This document shows positions 1-8,053 of a stretch of DNA of 40,333 nucleotides, piece by piece; the stretch's first letter is position 1, and each line of letters starts with the position of its first letter. Both the position numbers and the translations under genes were made by a program. The notes under the pieces are model-generated. The model ran no database searches. It was not told the origin of the DNA and saw only the letters and a list, made by a program, of their open reading frames with translations. The DNA comes from an uncultured Chromatiaceae bacterium (lineage in GTDB: Bacteria > Pseudomonadota > Gammaproteobacteria > DRLM01). Location: positions 1 to 40,333 of the forward strand of contig CALZJG010000066.1 of the NCBI GenBank assembly GCA_945787555.1, in the 5' to 3' direction.

Positions 1-126
1 GTAGAGTCCGTTGGCATACCCTTTTCCGCAGGCAGGGAGCGCGCGCAGCGAGGGCACGCGAAGCCGTGGCCCGTAGGGCTGGGTGACGGTGCTCTGGGGC
101 GCGGACTGTTTAGCGCTGGTTACCAT
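1..126 (-). CDS. Possible 5' fragment of an unidentified gene, cut by the window edge
   Basis: On the minus strand an ATG at base 126 opens a frame of 42 codons that runs without a stop to base 1, so the gene, if real, continues outside the window. The predicted N-terminus begins MVTSAKQSAPQSTV and later contains PACGKGYANGLY. Third codon positions are mostly G or C, as in neighbouring genes, and a GAGGG lies close upstream of the ATG. It would follow the beta-propeller gene on the same strand after a gap of about 180 bases. I do not recognise the family. A competing plus-strand frame is also open across the first 230 bases, so the call is tentative. Confidence 0.35.
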   Translation of the reverse strand, partial: MVTSAKQSAPQSTVTQPYGPRLRVPSLRALPACGKGYANGLY

Positions 127-309
127 GCCCTCACACTAGCGGTTGCCCTCCCGATCACACGAGGCTGGATATGTTCGGTTGGGGGAGAAGGTGGGCGATT
201 CGCGCCCCATGGGCTCCCGTCGACTTTCTGAGGGTAGGGGTTGGGGCTATCCGGTCTCGCGTAGCGATCAGTGATAGTCCAGCGCTGCCGGGTGCTCCTC
301 AGATCAGGC

Positions 310-1419
310 TCATTCCTCGAAGCGCACGCAGAGTATCGGTGGAAGATGCCGGCTGACGGTTTGCCAGGAGTCGCCTTGATTTTCGCTGACCCAGAGCGAT
401 CCGGTGGTGGACCCGAACGCCAGTCTTTCACCGTCGCGGGCGATGTCCAGGGCGTGGCGATAGACGAGATCGTAGGCGGGTCCCTCCGGTAAGCCTTGGC
501 GTAACACATCGAAGTGTCGGCCGCCGTCTCGAGTGCGCGTGACCACCAAGCGGGCATCTACGGGAAAGCGTTGCTCGTCCTTGGTGGCGGGGACGAACCA
601 GGCGCTGTCGGGATCGATGGGGTGCACGGCGACGGCGAAACCGAAGCTGGAAGGCGGGACGTCGACCAGCTCCTGCCAGCGTATCCCGCCATCGTCGCTG
701 CGAAAAATGCCATTGTGGTGCTGCATCCACAGCCGCTCCGGGCGGGCGGGACAGTGCACGAGGCGGTGGGCATCTTGCGCCAGCGGGTCTCCCGCCATCT
801 CCGGCGGCATATAGGCGTTACGCAGGCCGGAGACACCGATTAGCTGCCAATGCGCACCTGTGTCCCGCGTGGTCCAGACGCCGCCCACGGAGACCGCGAC
901 AGTCACATGCGCGGGATCACGCGGATCGACCAGTATCGAATGGATGCCCGCAAAGTCATAGCCACCGCCCATCCATTTTTGTCGGCGTGGCTCATCCCAT
1001 AACGCGCGGACCAAGGTCCAGCTATCGCCGCTATCGACGGAGTGAAACAGCCCGCCGGGAATCACTCCGCACCACAGCTCGCCCGGGCGGCCGGCTTCCA
1101 GGGACCAGACCAGCTTGGTGCTCCAGGGGATGTCGATGCCGCGCATGGGATCCTTGTCCTCCAAACCTTCCGGCTTGGGTGGGTAGGTCGGCGTGGGCGC
1201 GTCGGACCAGGTCTCGCCGCCGTCTTCTGAGCGCCTCATCTTGACACCGAAGTGACCCAAATCCAGCGCCGCATGTAGGCGCTGGCCGCTGGGTTCAGCC
1301 AGGAGCATGGAAACCGGATCACCCAGAAACCAGCCACGGGCTATACCCCAGCGGCCGTTTCCGTCCCGCTCAACGCGAAACAAGCCCTTGCGGGTGCCCA
1401 CTAACATACGGTTGCTCAT
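310..1419 (-). CDS. BNR/Asp-box beta-propeller protein (YVTN/WD40-like)
   Basis: The 369-residue protein carries six Asp-box motifs of the S-x-D-x-G-x-x-W type: RSEDGGETW, HSVDSGDSW, TTRDTGAHW, RSDDGGIRW, TRTRDGGRHF and VSENQGDSW. Asp-boxes mark the turns of beta-propeller blades in sialidases, sortilin and Ycf48-type proteins, so a six-bladed propeller is likely. I see no signal peptide or membrane segment, so it is probably cytoplasmic. The ATG at 1419 was chosen because GGAGG precedes it and because it starts one base after the stop of the MoaD/ThiS-like gene; a longer upstream frame exists but would overlap that gene. The coupling suggests it works with the sulfur carrier. No sialidase catalytic set (Arg triad, Tyr/Glu pair) is evident, so I do not call it a glycosidase. 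The biological role is unknown. Confidence 0.8.
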   Translation of the reverse strand: MSNRMLVGTRKGLFRVERDGNGRWGIARGWFLGDPVSMLLAEPSGQRLHAALDLGHFGVKMRRSEDGGETWSDAPTPTYPPKPEGLEDKDPMRGIDIPWSTKLVWSLEAGRPGELWCGVIPGGLFHSVDSGDSWTLVRALWDEPRRQKWMGGGYDFAGIHSILVDPRDPAHVTVAVSVGGVWTTRDTGAHWQLIGVSGLRNAYMPPEMAGDPLAQDAHRLVHCPARPERLWMQHHNGIFRSDDGGIRWQELVDVPPSSFGFAVAVHPIDPDSAWFVPATKDEQRFPVDARLVVTRTRDGGRHFDVLRQGLPEGPAYDLVYRHALDIARDGERLAFGSTTGSLWVSENQGDSWQTVSRHLPPILCVRFEE

Positions 1420-1420
1420 A

Positions 1421-1690
1421 TCAGCCTCCGGAAAGGGCCTGCGCGACAAAGAGCTCATCGTTGTCATGAACTGGGTCGGACAACTTGACACGATCGTGGA
1501 TCAATGATTGATTGAGAAAAATCGCCACATGCTTGCGCAGCGCGCCTTGGTCGTCGAGGACATAGCCGCGTACGTCCGGGTGGGCGCGTAAGTACGCCTC
1601 CAACACCTGCCGCACCGTGGTGCCCTCGATCCGTGCGGGCGGAGTCTCTACGTGGCGCAGCAAATTGGGGCTGAAGCTCAAGGTCGTCAT
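1421..1690 (-). CDS. MoaD/ThiS-family sulfur-carrier-like protein
   Basis: This is an 89-residue ubiquitin-fold-type protein ending in ALSGG. A C-terminal Gly-Gly is the defining feature of MoaD/ThiS sulfur carriers, where it is adenylated by an E1-like enzyme and thiocarboxylated. The body also fits the fold: TTVRQVLEAYLRAHPDVRGYVLDDQG followed by a hydrophobic strand and DPVHDNDELFVAQAL, which resembles the 'L..GDEV.i.pa.aGG' ending. The start at 1690 is preceded by AGGGGG; an upstream GTG at 1756 overlaps the stop of the next gene but adds a 22-residue polar extension not typical of the family. It is followed after one base by the beta-propeller gene, so the two are co-translated. No E1-like or cysteine desulfurase gene is adjacent, so partner and substrate are unknown. 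Confidence 0.75.
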   Translation of the reverse strand: MTTLSFSPNLLRHVETPPARIEGTTVRQVLEAYLRAHPDVRGYVLDDQGALRKHVAIFLNQSLIHDRVKLSDPVHDNDELFVAQALSGG

Positions 1691-1752
1691 CGGCAAGTGC
1701 CCCCTGTCCTGGGATGATAGCCGCACTCCGCGAGAGGACAGCCTGTTGTCGC

Positions 1753-2109
1753 TCACTCGGCGAGTAGGATAGCCGTCGTTACAGCGTTGGTTTTGTCGAT
1801 GTCGAACTGGACGACACAGTACTCGCAGTTGGTGTTGATCGGCGTGGGGTCGTCCTCACAACTGCAACCGGTGATAACTCCAGTATAGAAGATGCCGACT
1901 CTGGCGCTTATGTGGTCCCTCTCATCAGAAGCGCCGATGACCATCGCGGTGAACTGTTTATCGGTGGCATGACTGCTAATTGTTAAGCCTTGCTGCAAAG
2001 GCAGTTCATCAACCTGTAATTGCTCGATTTCCTTCTTGAGGGCTGCGTTGAATTCAGGCGTTCCCCAGGCATTCAAAGATTTATGAAAGTTGATCGTCGC
2101 ATAGTCCAT
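1753..2109 (-). CDS. Conserved-looking small protein of unknown function with a four-cysteine cluster
   Basis: The 118-residue protein has no signal peptide or membrane segment. Residues near the middle contain CSCEDDPTPINTNCEYC, an arrangement C-x-C-x12-C-x-x-C that could bind a metal ion, followed by a beta-rich C-terminus (VVQFDIDKTNAVTTAILLAE). I do not recognise the family. It starts with an ATG at 2109 and lies upstream of the MoaD-like gene on the same strand, 62 bases from that gene's preferred start. Base composition looks somewhat lower in GC than in the flanking genes, which could indicate acquisition. Confidence 0.6.
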   Translation of the reverse strand: MDYATINFHKSLNAWGTPEFNAALKKEIEQLQVDELPLQQGLTISSHATDKQFTAMVIGASDERDHISARVGIFYTGVITGCSCEDDPTPINTNCEYCVVQFDIDKTNAVTTAILLAE

Positions 2110-2205
2110 GAAACTAGTTTAATCGAGACCGCGCAATGCGCAATGCCTCGTGGGCGTTACGTCCTAGATTCGCAACGTAGCTTTCAATCGTGCGGGGCGA
2201 AACGA

Positions 2206-2670
2206 CTATGTTTGCTGTGCCGGTGGGATGCTGCGCGAGCTTCTGAGCATAGTCCAATTAATTGTAGCCATCGCCGGCAACGCCGCCGTCACAACCACCA
2301 AGCTGGTCGTGACGATATCCGCTAGGGTATGGTATCCCTGATAAAGCATCAGTAATGCATAGGCGGCCAGTGAGATTAGCCACAGCAGACTCAGCCGAGT
2401 TGCACAAAACATCAAGAACATTATCAACACCAGTGCGACGGCGCTGTGAGTACTGAAATCCATCCCGAATGAAGCCCAAGTGCCAAACTGGTTATCGATC
2501 AACAACAATCCATAGGCACATACAAGCCCGCTAAACACCATCGCCAGGCGCCCGCGTGCCAGCCGCCATGCCCCACGAATGAGCGGGGCAGCAACAAAAC
2601 CGAGTGACAGCCCGCCGAGCAAGGGAATGTAGGCATCAGCGATAGTGTCTAGAGTGGCGTAACTGAACAT
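2206..2670 (-). CDS. Small PAP2-like integral membrane protein
   Basis: The protein of about 154 residues has four to five hydrophobic segments. Two motifs resemble PAP2-type acid phosphatases: FSTHSAVAL (compare PSGHSA) and YHTLAD (compare the HxxxD of the third motif). The first PAP2 motif (KxxxxxxRP) and the Ser-Arg preceding the HxxxD are not evident, so it may be a divergent or inactive relative. The ATG at 2670 was preferred over the upstream start at 2697 because GGAAG lies just in front of it. GC content appears lower than in neighbours. A phosphatase acting on lipid phosphates at the membrane is possible; function is otherwise unknown. Confidence 0.55.
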   Translation of the reverse strand: MFSYATLDTIADAYIPLLGGLSLGFVAAPLIRGAWRLARGRLAMVFSGLVCAYGLLLIDNQFGTWASFGMDFSTHSAVALVLIMFLMFCATRLSLLWLISLAAYALLMLYQGYHTLADIVTTSLVVVTAALPAMATINWTMLRSSRSIPPAQQT

Positions 2671-3029
2671 ATGTCTTCCTGGGGTGCCTTTGGTCACTCG
2701 AGTGGATAGAGCTCGCGTAGCCTAACATCATCACTGCTGGTCATGACTGCATGTCTTATCAGCCGTCGACCTTATGGGAAGGCTTAGGGGGCCAAAACGG
2801 GATCGTGTCTTACCGTACATTCTCCTTGCTGCCCTTCTCGGCGAGTCCTAGAATTCGCGGTTCTCAAACCTGGCCCACAGCGCGGCTATCGCTGATGTCT
2901 TGGAGCAAGTTGTGTCAGAATCGGGGGTTTCGGTGTCAGGCGGACTCGGCTGTTAGGGCGAGGCGGGAATGAGGCCGAGTTTGCTATAAGATACATTCAT
3001 TATCATTCGCGTTGGAAAGTAACCGTAGT
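2671..3029. other. Intergenic region between divergent PAP2-like gene and lysA
   Basis: About 360 bases without a convincing gene. The lptM-type lipoprotein and cyaY genes often found upstream of lysA in gammaproteobacteria are not visible as intact frames. Near the lysA end a TATAAG hexamer occurs around base 2984 and could be a -10 box, but I find no good -35 hexamer at the right spacing. Nothing else is supported. Confidence 0.4.
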
Positions 3030-4277
3030 ATGGATCATTTCAATTATCGTGACGGACGACTGTACGCCGAAGATGTCTCCTTGGCAGATCTCGCTGCACG
3101 TTACGGCACGCCCTGTTATGTCTATTCACGCGCCACCATCGAGCGTCATTGGCACGCCTTCGACGCGGCGCTGAGCGGCGTCGAGCATTTGGTGTGCTAT
3201 GCCGTGAAGGCCAATTCCAATATCGGCGTATTGAACGTGCTGGCACGCCTCGGCTCAGGTTTCGATATCGTGTCGGTGGGTGAGTTGGAGCGGGTGCTGC
3301 GCGCCGGGGGCGACCCGCGCAAGATTGTGTTCTCCGGCGTCGGTAAGCGCGCCGATGAAATGCGCCGTACGCTGGAAGTGGGTATCCATTGTTTCAACGT
3401 GGAGTCGGTTGCTGAGTTGGAGTGCTTGAACATTGTAGCGGGCGAACTGGGGAAGCGCGCGCCGGTGTCGCTGCGCGTCAATCCCGACGTGGACGCCAAG
3501 ACGCATCCCTATATTTCCACCGGGTTGAAGGAGAACAAATTCGGCATCGATATCGCCGAGGCGCCACAAATTTATGCGCGCGCCGCGCGCTTGGCGCACA
3601 TCGATGTCATCGGCGTGGATTGTCATATCGGCTCGCAGCTCACCGAGGTTGCGCCCTTCGTCGCGGCATTGGAACGGGTGCTTGCCTTGGTGGATCAGTT
3701 GGCGGCGCAAGGCATAACTTTGCAGCATCTCGACATCGGCGGTGGTCTGGGGATCACTTATCGCGACGAGACCCCGCCCAGTCCGACTGACTACGCGAGG
3801 TCCTTGCTCCCGCGCCTGCGTGAGCGTGGTATGAAAGTGATGATCGAGCCGGGGCGTGCCATCGTCGGCAACGCCGGCGTGTTGCTCACTCGCGTCGAAT
3901 ATCTCAAGCCCACAGCGCACAAGCATTTCGCTATCGTCGATGCGGCCATGAATGATTTGCTGCGGCCGTCCTTGTACGGGGCCTGGCAGGACATCGTGGC
4001 GGTGGTGCCGCGAGCTGGCACGCCCGCGCATTACGATATCGTCGGACCGGTGTGCGAGACCGGCGACTTTCTCGGCAAGGAACGTGAGTTTTGCCTGGCG
4101 CCCGGTGATGTGTTGGCGATCCGTTCCGCCGGCGCTTATGGTTTCACCATGAGTTCGAATTACAACTCGCGCCCGCGCGCCGCCGAGGTGCTGGTCGACG
4201 CTGATCAGGTGCATTTGGTGCGCGCGCGCGAAACGTTGGACTCATTGATGATGGGTGAGACGGTGTTGCCAGATTGA
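3030..4277 (+). CDS. lysA: Diaminopimelate decarboxylase
   Basis: LysA removes CO2 from meso-diaminopimelate to give lysine, the last step of lysine synthesis, using pyridoxal phosphate in the cytoplasm. The 415-residue length is normal for the family. The PLP lysine is K60 in CYAVKANSN; further fold-III decarboxylase landmarks are HIGSQ, the phosphate-binding GGGLGI, EPGRAIV, the active-site CETGDF and the C-terminal YGFTMSSNYNSRPR. I chose the ATG at 3030 rather than an in-frame TTG at 3012 because it matches the usual N-terminus (DHFNYRDGRLYAEDV). The next gene overlaps its stop. In many relatives dapF follows lysA; here a methyltransferase does. Confidence 0.97.
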   Translation: MDHFNYRDGRLYAEDVSLADLAARYGTPCYVYSRATIERHWHAFDAALSGVEHLVCYAVKANSNIGVLNVLARLGSGFDIVSVGELERVLRAGGDPRKIVFSGVGKRADEMRRTLEVGIHCFNVESVAELECLNIVAGELGKRAPVSLRVNPDVDAKTHPYISTGLKENKFGIDIAEAPQIYARAARLAHIDVIGVDCHIGSQLTEVAPFVAALERVLALVDQLAAQGITLQHLDIGGGLGITYRDETPPSPTDYARSLLPRLRERGMKVMIEPGRAIVGNAGVLLTRVEYLKPTAHKHFAIVDAAMNDLLRPSLYGAWQDIVAVVPRAGTPAHYDIVGPVCETGDFLGKEREFCLAPGDVLAIRSAGAYGFTMSSNYNSRPRAAEVLVDADQVHLVRARETLDSLMMGETVLPD

Positions 4278-4957
4278 GTGAGCGCGGACGCATGGAACGC
4301 CAGCCCGAGCCGGAGCTGATGGAGGACGCAGCGCAAGCGCGCGCCTATGCGGAGGCGGATTTCGAGGAAGCGCATGCACGCTTCATCGCTTTATTCAAGG
4401 AGCGTTTTTCCGCTTGGACGGGCGAGGGCGAGGCGCTCGACTTAGGCTGCGGTCCGGCCGACATCACGGTGCGTTTCGCGCGAGCCTATCCACGTTGCCG
4501 TGTGCAGGGCGTAGACGGTGCTGAGGCGATGTTGGTCCACGGGCGTGAGCGTATCGCGCGTGAGGGGTTGGGTGGACGCATTCAACTGGTGCAGGGTTAT
4601 TTGCCGCGCGCGGTGTTACCAAGGTCGCGCTATGAAGCGCTGATCAGCAACAGTCTGTTGCATCATCTCGCCGAACCCGTGGTTTTATGGAATGCGATCA
4701 AGCGCCATGCCATGCCGGGCGCGCCGATCTTTGTGATGGACCTGCTGCGCCCCGCGGATCGCAACGCCGCACTGGCCTTGGTGGAGGAATACGCCGCCAA
4801 TGAACCGACCGTGTTGCGCCATGATTTCTATCATTCCTTGTTGGCGGCGTATACGATTGAAGAAGTGGTCCGCCAGCTTGCACTTGCGAACTTGCTGGAG
4901 TTGGATGTCGCGCAGGTATCCGATCGACACTGGATCGCGACAGGTTACGGGTCCTGA
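4274..4957 (+). CDS. Class I SAM-dependent methyltransferase
   Basis: The 227-residue protein has the Rossmann-fold methyltransferase signature: motif I ALDLGCGPADITVRF, an acidic residue after strand 2 (VQGVDGAEAML), and the later SNSLLHHLAEPVVLWNAIKR region typical of small-molecule or biosynthetic methyltransferases. The TTG at 4274 overlaps the lysA stop (TTGA), but ribosome-binding sites are weak; an ATG at 4292 is a plausible alternative that removes six residues. Its substrate cannot be read from sequence. It is probably co-transcribed with lysA and ends six bases before the convergent trmL stop. Confidence 0.85.
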   Translation: MSERGRMERQPEPELMEDAAQARAYAEADFEEAHARFIALFKERFSAWTGEGEALDLGCGPADITVRFARAYPRCRVQGVDGAEAMLVHGRERIAREGLGGRIQLVQGYLPRAVLPRSRYEALISNSLLHHLAEPVVLWNAIKRHAMPGAPIFVMDLLRPADRNAALALVEEYAANEPTVLRHDFYHSLLAAYTIEEVVRQLALANLLELDVAQVSDRHWIATGYGS

Positions 4958-4963
4958 GCGGAG

Positions 4964-5428
4964 TCATTGCGCGCCGGTGAAATGGTGCTGGCGCCAGGCC
5001 TCGTAGAGGATCACCGCCACGGCGTTGGAGAGATTGAGGCTGCGGTTATTGGGCAGCATGGGGATGCGTAGCCGGTGATGGGCGGGGACGAGTGCTAAGA
5101 CCTCTTCGGGTAGTCCGCGGGTTTCGGGGCCGAACAAGAAAGCGTCGCCGGGTTGATAGCGCGCATCGGCGTAATTCGTGGTGGCCCGGGTCGAGCAAGT
5201 GAAGAGACGGGTCGGTTGCGCCTGATCTAAAAAGGCATTTAAGTCGGCGTGGAGTTGCACGCTAGCATATTCGTGGTAATCCAAACCGGCGCGTTTGAGC
5301 CGCGCATCATCCAAGTCAAAGCCCAGCGGTCGGATCAAATGCAGCTGTGCGCCGCTGTTGGCGCACAGGCGAATGATGTTGCCGGTGTTGGGGGGAATTT
5401 CCGGTTGATACAGCACGACGTGAAACAT
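4964..5428 (-). CDS. trmL: tRNA (cytidine/uridine-34 2'-O)-methyltransferase
   Basis: TrmL is a SPOUT-class enzyme that 2'-O-methylates the wobble nucleotide of certain leucine tRNAs. The 154-residue protein matches the family length and shows its motifs: N-terminal YQPEIPPNTGNIIRLCANSG, LDYHEYA, FGPETRGLPEEV and the knot-forming LRIPMLPNNRSLNLSNAVAV. It is convergent with the methyltransferase gene with only six bases between the stops. No operon partner is apparent. Confidence 0.95.
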   Translation of the reverse strand: MFHVVLYQPEIPPNTGNIIRLCANSGAQLHLIRPLGFDLDDARLKRAGLDYHEYASVQLHADLNAFLDQAQPTRLFTCSTRATTNYADARYQPGDAFLFGPETRGLPEEVLALVPAHHRLRIPMLPNNRSLNLSNAVAVILYEAWRQHHFTGAQ

Positions 5429-5437
5429 TGCCCTATA

Positions 5438-5480
5438 GTAACCACGGAGGACACACAGAGCACGGAGAATAGATTTAATG
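5438..5480. repeat. Degenerate CACGGAG/ACACAGAG dispersed element
   Basis: The 5' flank of trmL contains ACCACGGAGGACACACAGAG followed at once by CACGGAG. Translated, such tracts give the familiar spurious peptides 'TTEDTE' and 'LCVSSVV'. From memory, ACCACGGAGnACACAGAG-type tracts are scattered through intergenic regions of many unrelated environmental bacteria. Here it sits between trmL and the end of ntrC. It consists of short purine-rich CACGGAG/CACAGAG units and is unlikely to be coding. Confidence 0.6.
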
Positions 5481-5565
5481 GGAGCAGGCAGGGAGGATCA
5501 ATATAGGGCGTGGCCTTCACTAGGCCCAACAAGAAAAGCATAAAGAAATTGCCTGTTCTCTCTGG

Positions 5566-6981
5566 TCAGATGTCTTCTTCCGCTTCTTCTGCCATGCCCA
5601 GGTCCTTAATCTTGCGCGTAAGGGTGTTCCTTCCCCAGCCCAGCAAAAGAGCGGCTTCCTGGCGGCGGCCGCCGGTATGCTTGAGCGCGGTTTCTATCAT
5701 GATGCGCTCGAAGTCAGGGGTGGCGACGTTAAGTATCGCCGACTGTCCTTGGGCGAGTTGTTGATCGGCCCAATGCTTAAGCGCATCTTTCCAATCGGCG
5801 CCGCTACTGGCGGCCGTGCTTTGCGTTTTGAGTTCGACCGGCAAATCGTCGAGATGAATCTCACGCCCCGCGGCCATCACGGTGAGCCAGCGACAGGTGT
5901 TTTCCAGTTGGCGCACGTTGCCGGGCCAGTCCAAGCGCATGAGATAGTTGGCGACTTCGGTGCGGAGCATCTTAGGCTCCACTTCCAGTTCCCGCGCGGC
6001 ACTTTTGAGGAAGTGGCGGGTGAGCAGCGGAATGTCTTCACGACGTTCACGCAGTGACGGCAAATGGATGCGGATAACATTGAGGCGGTGGAATAAATCT
6101 TCTCGGAACAGCCCTTGTTTGACGCGGTCCTCGAGGTTTTGATGAGTAGCGGCGATGATGCGTACGTCCACCTTGATGGGTGTTTGCCCGCCGACACGAT
6201 AGAACTCGCCATCGGCCAGCACGCGCAGCAAGCGGGTTTGGCACTCGGGCGGCATGTCGCCGATCTCGTCGAGAAATAACGTGCCGCCGTCGGATTGCTC
6301 GAAGCGCCCGCGACGCGCGGCGGTGGCGCCGGTGAAGGCGCCACGTTCATGGCCGAACAATTCCGATTCGAGTAATTCACGAGGGATGGCGGCGGTGTTC
6401 AAGGCGATGAACGACTTGGCGGCGCGCGGGCTGTGACGGTGCAGGGCGCGCGCCACCAATTCCTTGCCGGTACCCGATTCGCCATTGATGAGCACGGTGA
6501 TGTTGGAGCGCGACAACCGGCCCACGGCGCGAAACACTTCCTGCATGGCTGGCGCTTCACCGATGATTTCTGTGAGTTTGTAGTCGCTCTCGGTGGTTTG
6601 TTCGGTGTGGCGGCGGCGTTGGTCGATAGCGCGTTGCACCAGGTCCACCGCTTCGTCCACGTCGAAGGGCTTAGGCATGTATTCGAAAGCGCCGCCCTGA
6701 TAGGCAGAAACGGCGCTTTCCAAATCGGAATGTGCCGTCATGATGATCACCGGGATTTCAGGGTGTCGGCCGCGGATGTTGTCGAGTAGCGCTAACCCAT
6801 CCATGCCCGGCATGCGGATGTCGGTGACGATGGCGTCGGGTTCGTTGCGATCCAGCGCGTGCAGCACTCCCGCCGCGCTGTCGAAGGTCGACACGTCCAT
6901 GTCCGCTTGGCGCAGGGCTTTTTCCAATACCCAGCGGATGGAGCGGTCGTCGTCAATGACAAAGATATGCTTACTGCTCAT
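5566..6981 (-). CDS. ntrC: Nitrogen regulation response regulator NtrC (sigma-54 activator)
   Basis: NtrC (GlnG), when phosphorylated by NtrB under nitrogen limitation, activates sigma-54 promoters such as that of glnA. The 471-residue protein shows the three expected parts: a receiver with phospho-acceptor D54 (IVTDIRMPGMDG) and K104; an AAA+ domain with Walker A GESGTGKE (about 168-174), the sigma-54-contacting GAFTGA loop (214-219), GGTLFLDEIGDM and VRQLENTCRW; and a Fis-type helix-turn-helix near the C-terminus (GGRRQEAALLLGWGRNTLTRKI). Its start overlaps the end of ntrB by 11 bases. The D54 position equals that of enteric NtrC, which argues for orthology rather than another sigma-54 activator. 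Confidence 0.97.
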   Translation of the reverse strand: MSSKHIFVIDDDRSIRWVLEKALRQADMDVSTFDSAAGVLHALDRNEPDAIVTDIRMPGMDGLALLDNIRGRHPEIPVIIMTAHSDLESAVSAYQGGAFEYMPKPFDVDEAVDLVQRAIDQRRRHTEQTTESDYKLTEIIGEAPAMQEVFRAVGRLSRSNITVLINGESGTGKELVARALHRHSPRAAKSFIALNTAAIPRELLESELFGHERGAFTGATAARRGRFEQSDGGTLFLDEIGDMPPECQTRLLRVLADGEFYRVGGQTPIKVDVRIIAATHQNLEDRVKQGLFREDLFHRLNVIRIHLPSLRERREDIPLLTRHFLKSAARELEVEPKMLRTEVANYLMRLDWPGNVRQLENTCRWLTVMAAGREIHLDDLPVELKTQSTAASSGADWKDALKHWADQQLAQGQSAILNVATPDFERIMIETALKHTGGRRQEAALLLGWGRNTLTRKIKDLGMAEEAEEDI

Positions 6982-8053
6982 GGTGCGCCTCTAATGGAAG
7001 CAGAATAGTGAAGACCGTTTTGCCCGGCTCGCTGGTGCATTCGATCAGGCCGCGGTGTTGTTGCACCAGGGATTGGGCGATAGGCAGGCCCAGTCCGGTG
7101 CCGTCGGCACGGCCGGTGACCATGGGATAAAAAATACGCTCGAGCATTTCAACTGGCACGCCGGGGCCGTTGTCGATGATATCCACCCGCACGCCCAGTT
7201 TGTGGTGCTGATGCCCGATGGTGACTTGGCGGATGGTGCGGGTGCGCAGGATGACCTCGCCCTCGGCGCCTACCGCTTGTACGGCGTTGCGTACCAAATT
7301 GAGCACGGCTTGTATGAGTTGATCGGGGTCGGCGCGCGTGTCGGGAATGCTGGGGTCATAATCACGCACAATACGCACGCCGGGAGGGGCCTCGGCGGTC
7401 ACCAGGTTCCGCACGCGCTCCAATACTTGGTGGATGTTGACGGGCTGTTCTCTGGGCAAGGTATTGGGTCCGAGCATACGATCGACGAGGTTTTGCAGCC
7501 GGTCGGCTTCGCCGATGATGATGCTGGTGTATTCCTTGAGCTCGTCGTCGTGGAGTTGACGCTCCAGGAGCTGAGCCGCACCGCGCAGGCCGCCCAGGGG
7601 GTTCTTGATTTCATGGGCCAGGCCGCGCACCAGGGCGCGCGTGGCCAGATGTTGCGTCAGGAGGTTTTCCTCGCGTTGCACCCGGCGTTGGCGATCCATG
7701 GGATGGAGTTCCACTAGCAGGTCTCGTGGCTGGCCGGCCTCGTAGATGGGGGTGACGGTGCAATCGGCGGTGATGGTGCGCCCGCTTGGCAGGTGCACGC
7801 TCGTTTCCCGGTCGGTGTAAGGGTGGCCACTGTCCAGCGCGCGTTGAAAGGATTCCACCGCGCCGGCTTCGTGGGCCAGCAGTTCCGCCAGGCTCGTGCC
7901 TTTCAGCTGGCGTGCGCTCGCCGCCAGCAGCATTTCCGCAGCAGGATTGAGATAGCTTAGGCGTAGCTCCTGGTTGAACAGCAACACCACTGTGTTGAGA
8001 TTGTCCAAGATACGCTGGGTGAGCTGCGTTGTGAGGGTATCGGGGCTAACCAT
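6971..8053 (-). CDS. ntrB: Nitrogen regulation sensor histidine kinase NtrB
   Basis: NtrB (GlnL) is the cytoplasmic kinase/phosphatase that sets NtrC phosphorylation in response to PII proteins. The 360-residue protein has an N-terminal PAS domain (about 10-120), the H-box ALVRGLAHEIKNPLGG with phospho-acceptor H148, an N-box (NLVRNAVQAVG), a G1 box (DNGPGVP) and a G2 box (GTGLGLPIAQ). No membrane segments are present, as expected. The ATG at 8053 has no strong competitor. A dyad matching the NtrC consensus lies about 200 bases upstream, suggesting feedback control of ntrBC. Confidence 0.96.
   Translation of the reverse strand: MVSPDTLTTQLTQRILDNLNTVVLLFNQELRLSYLNPAAEMLLAASARQLKGTSLAELLAHEAGAVESFQRALDSGHPYTDRETSVHLPSGRTITADCTVTPIYEAGQPRDLLVELHPMDRQRRVQREENLLTQHLATRALVRGLAHEIKNPLGGLRGAAQLLERQLHDDELKEYTSIIIGEADRLQNLVDRMLGPNTLPREQPVNIHQVLERVRNLVTAEAPPGVRIVRDYDPSIPDTRADPDQLIQAVLNLVRNAVQAVGAEGEVILRTRTIRQVTIGHQHHKLGVRVDIIDNGPGVPVEMLERIFYPMVTGRADGTGLGLPIAQSLVQQHRGLIECTSEPGKTVFTILLPLEAHHEQ

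Noticed and set aside
1-234. Open plus-strand frame across the left edge
   Set aside because: No start or recognisable motif; long open frames are expected by chance in GC-rich DNA. The minus-strand alternative looks more coding-like.
310-1419. Sialidase activity for the Asp-box protein
   Set aside because: Asp-boxes are structural; catalytic residues of sialidases are not evident.
2856-2972. A plus-strand frame reading SRFSNLAHSAAIADVLEQVV, faintly like the start of frataxin (CyaY)
   Set aside because: Too short, no downstream match to the conserved frataxin core, and cyaY normally lies on the opposite strand from lysA.
3255-4214. Long minus-strand open frame opposite lysA
   Set aside because: Antisense shadow; composition mirrors lysA codons.
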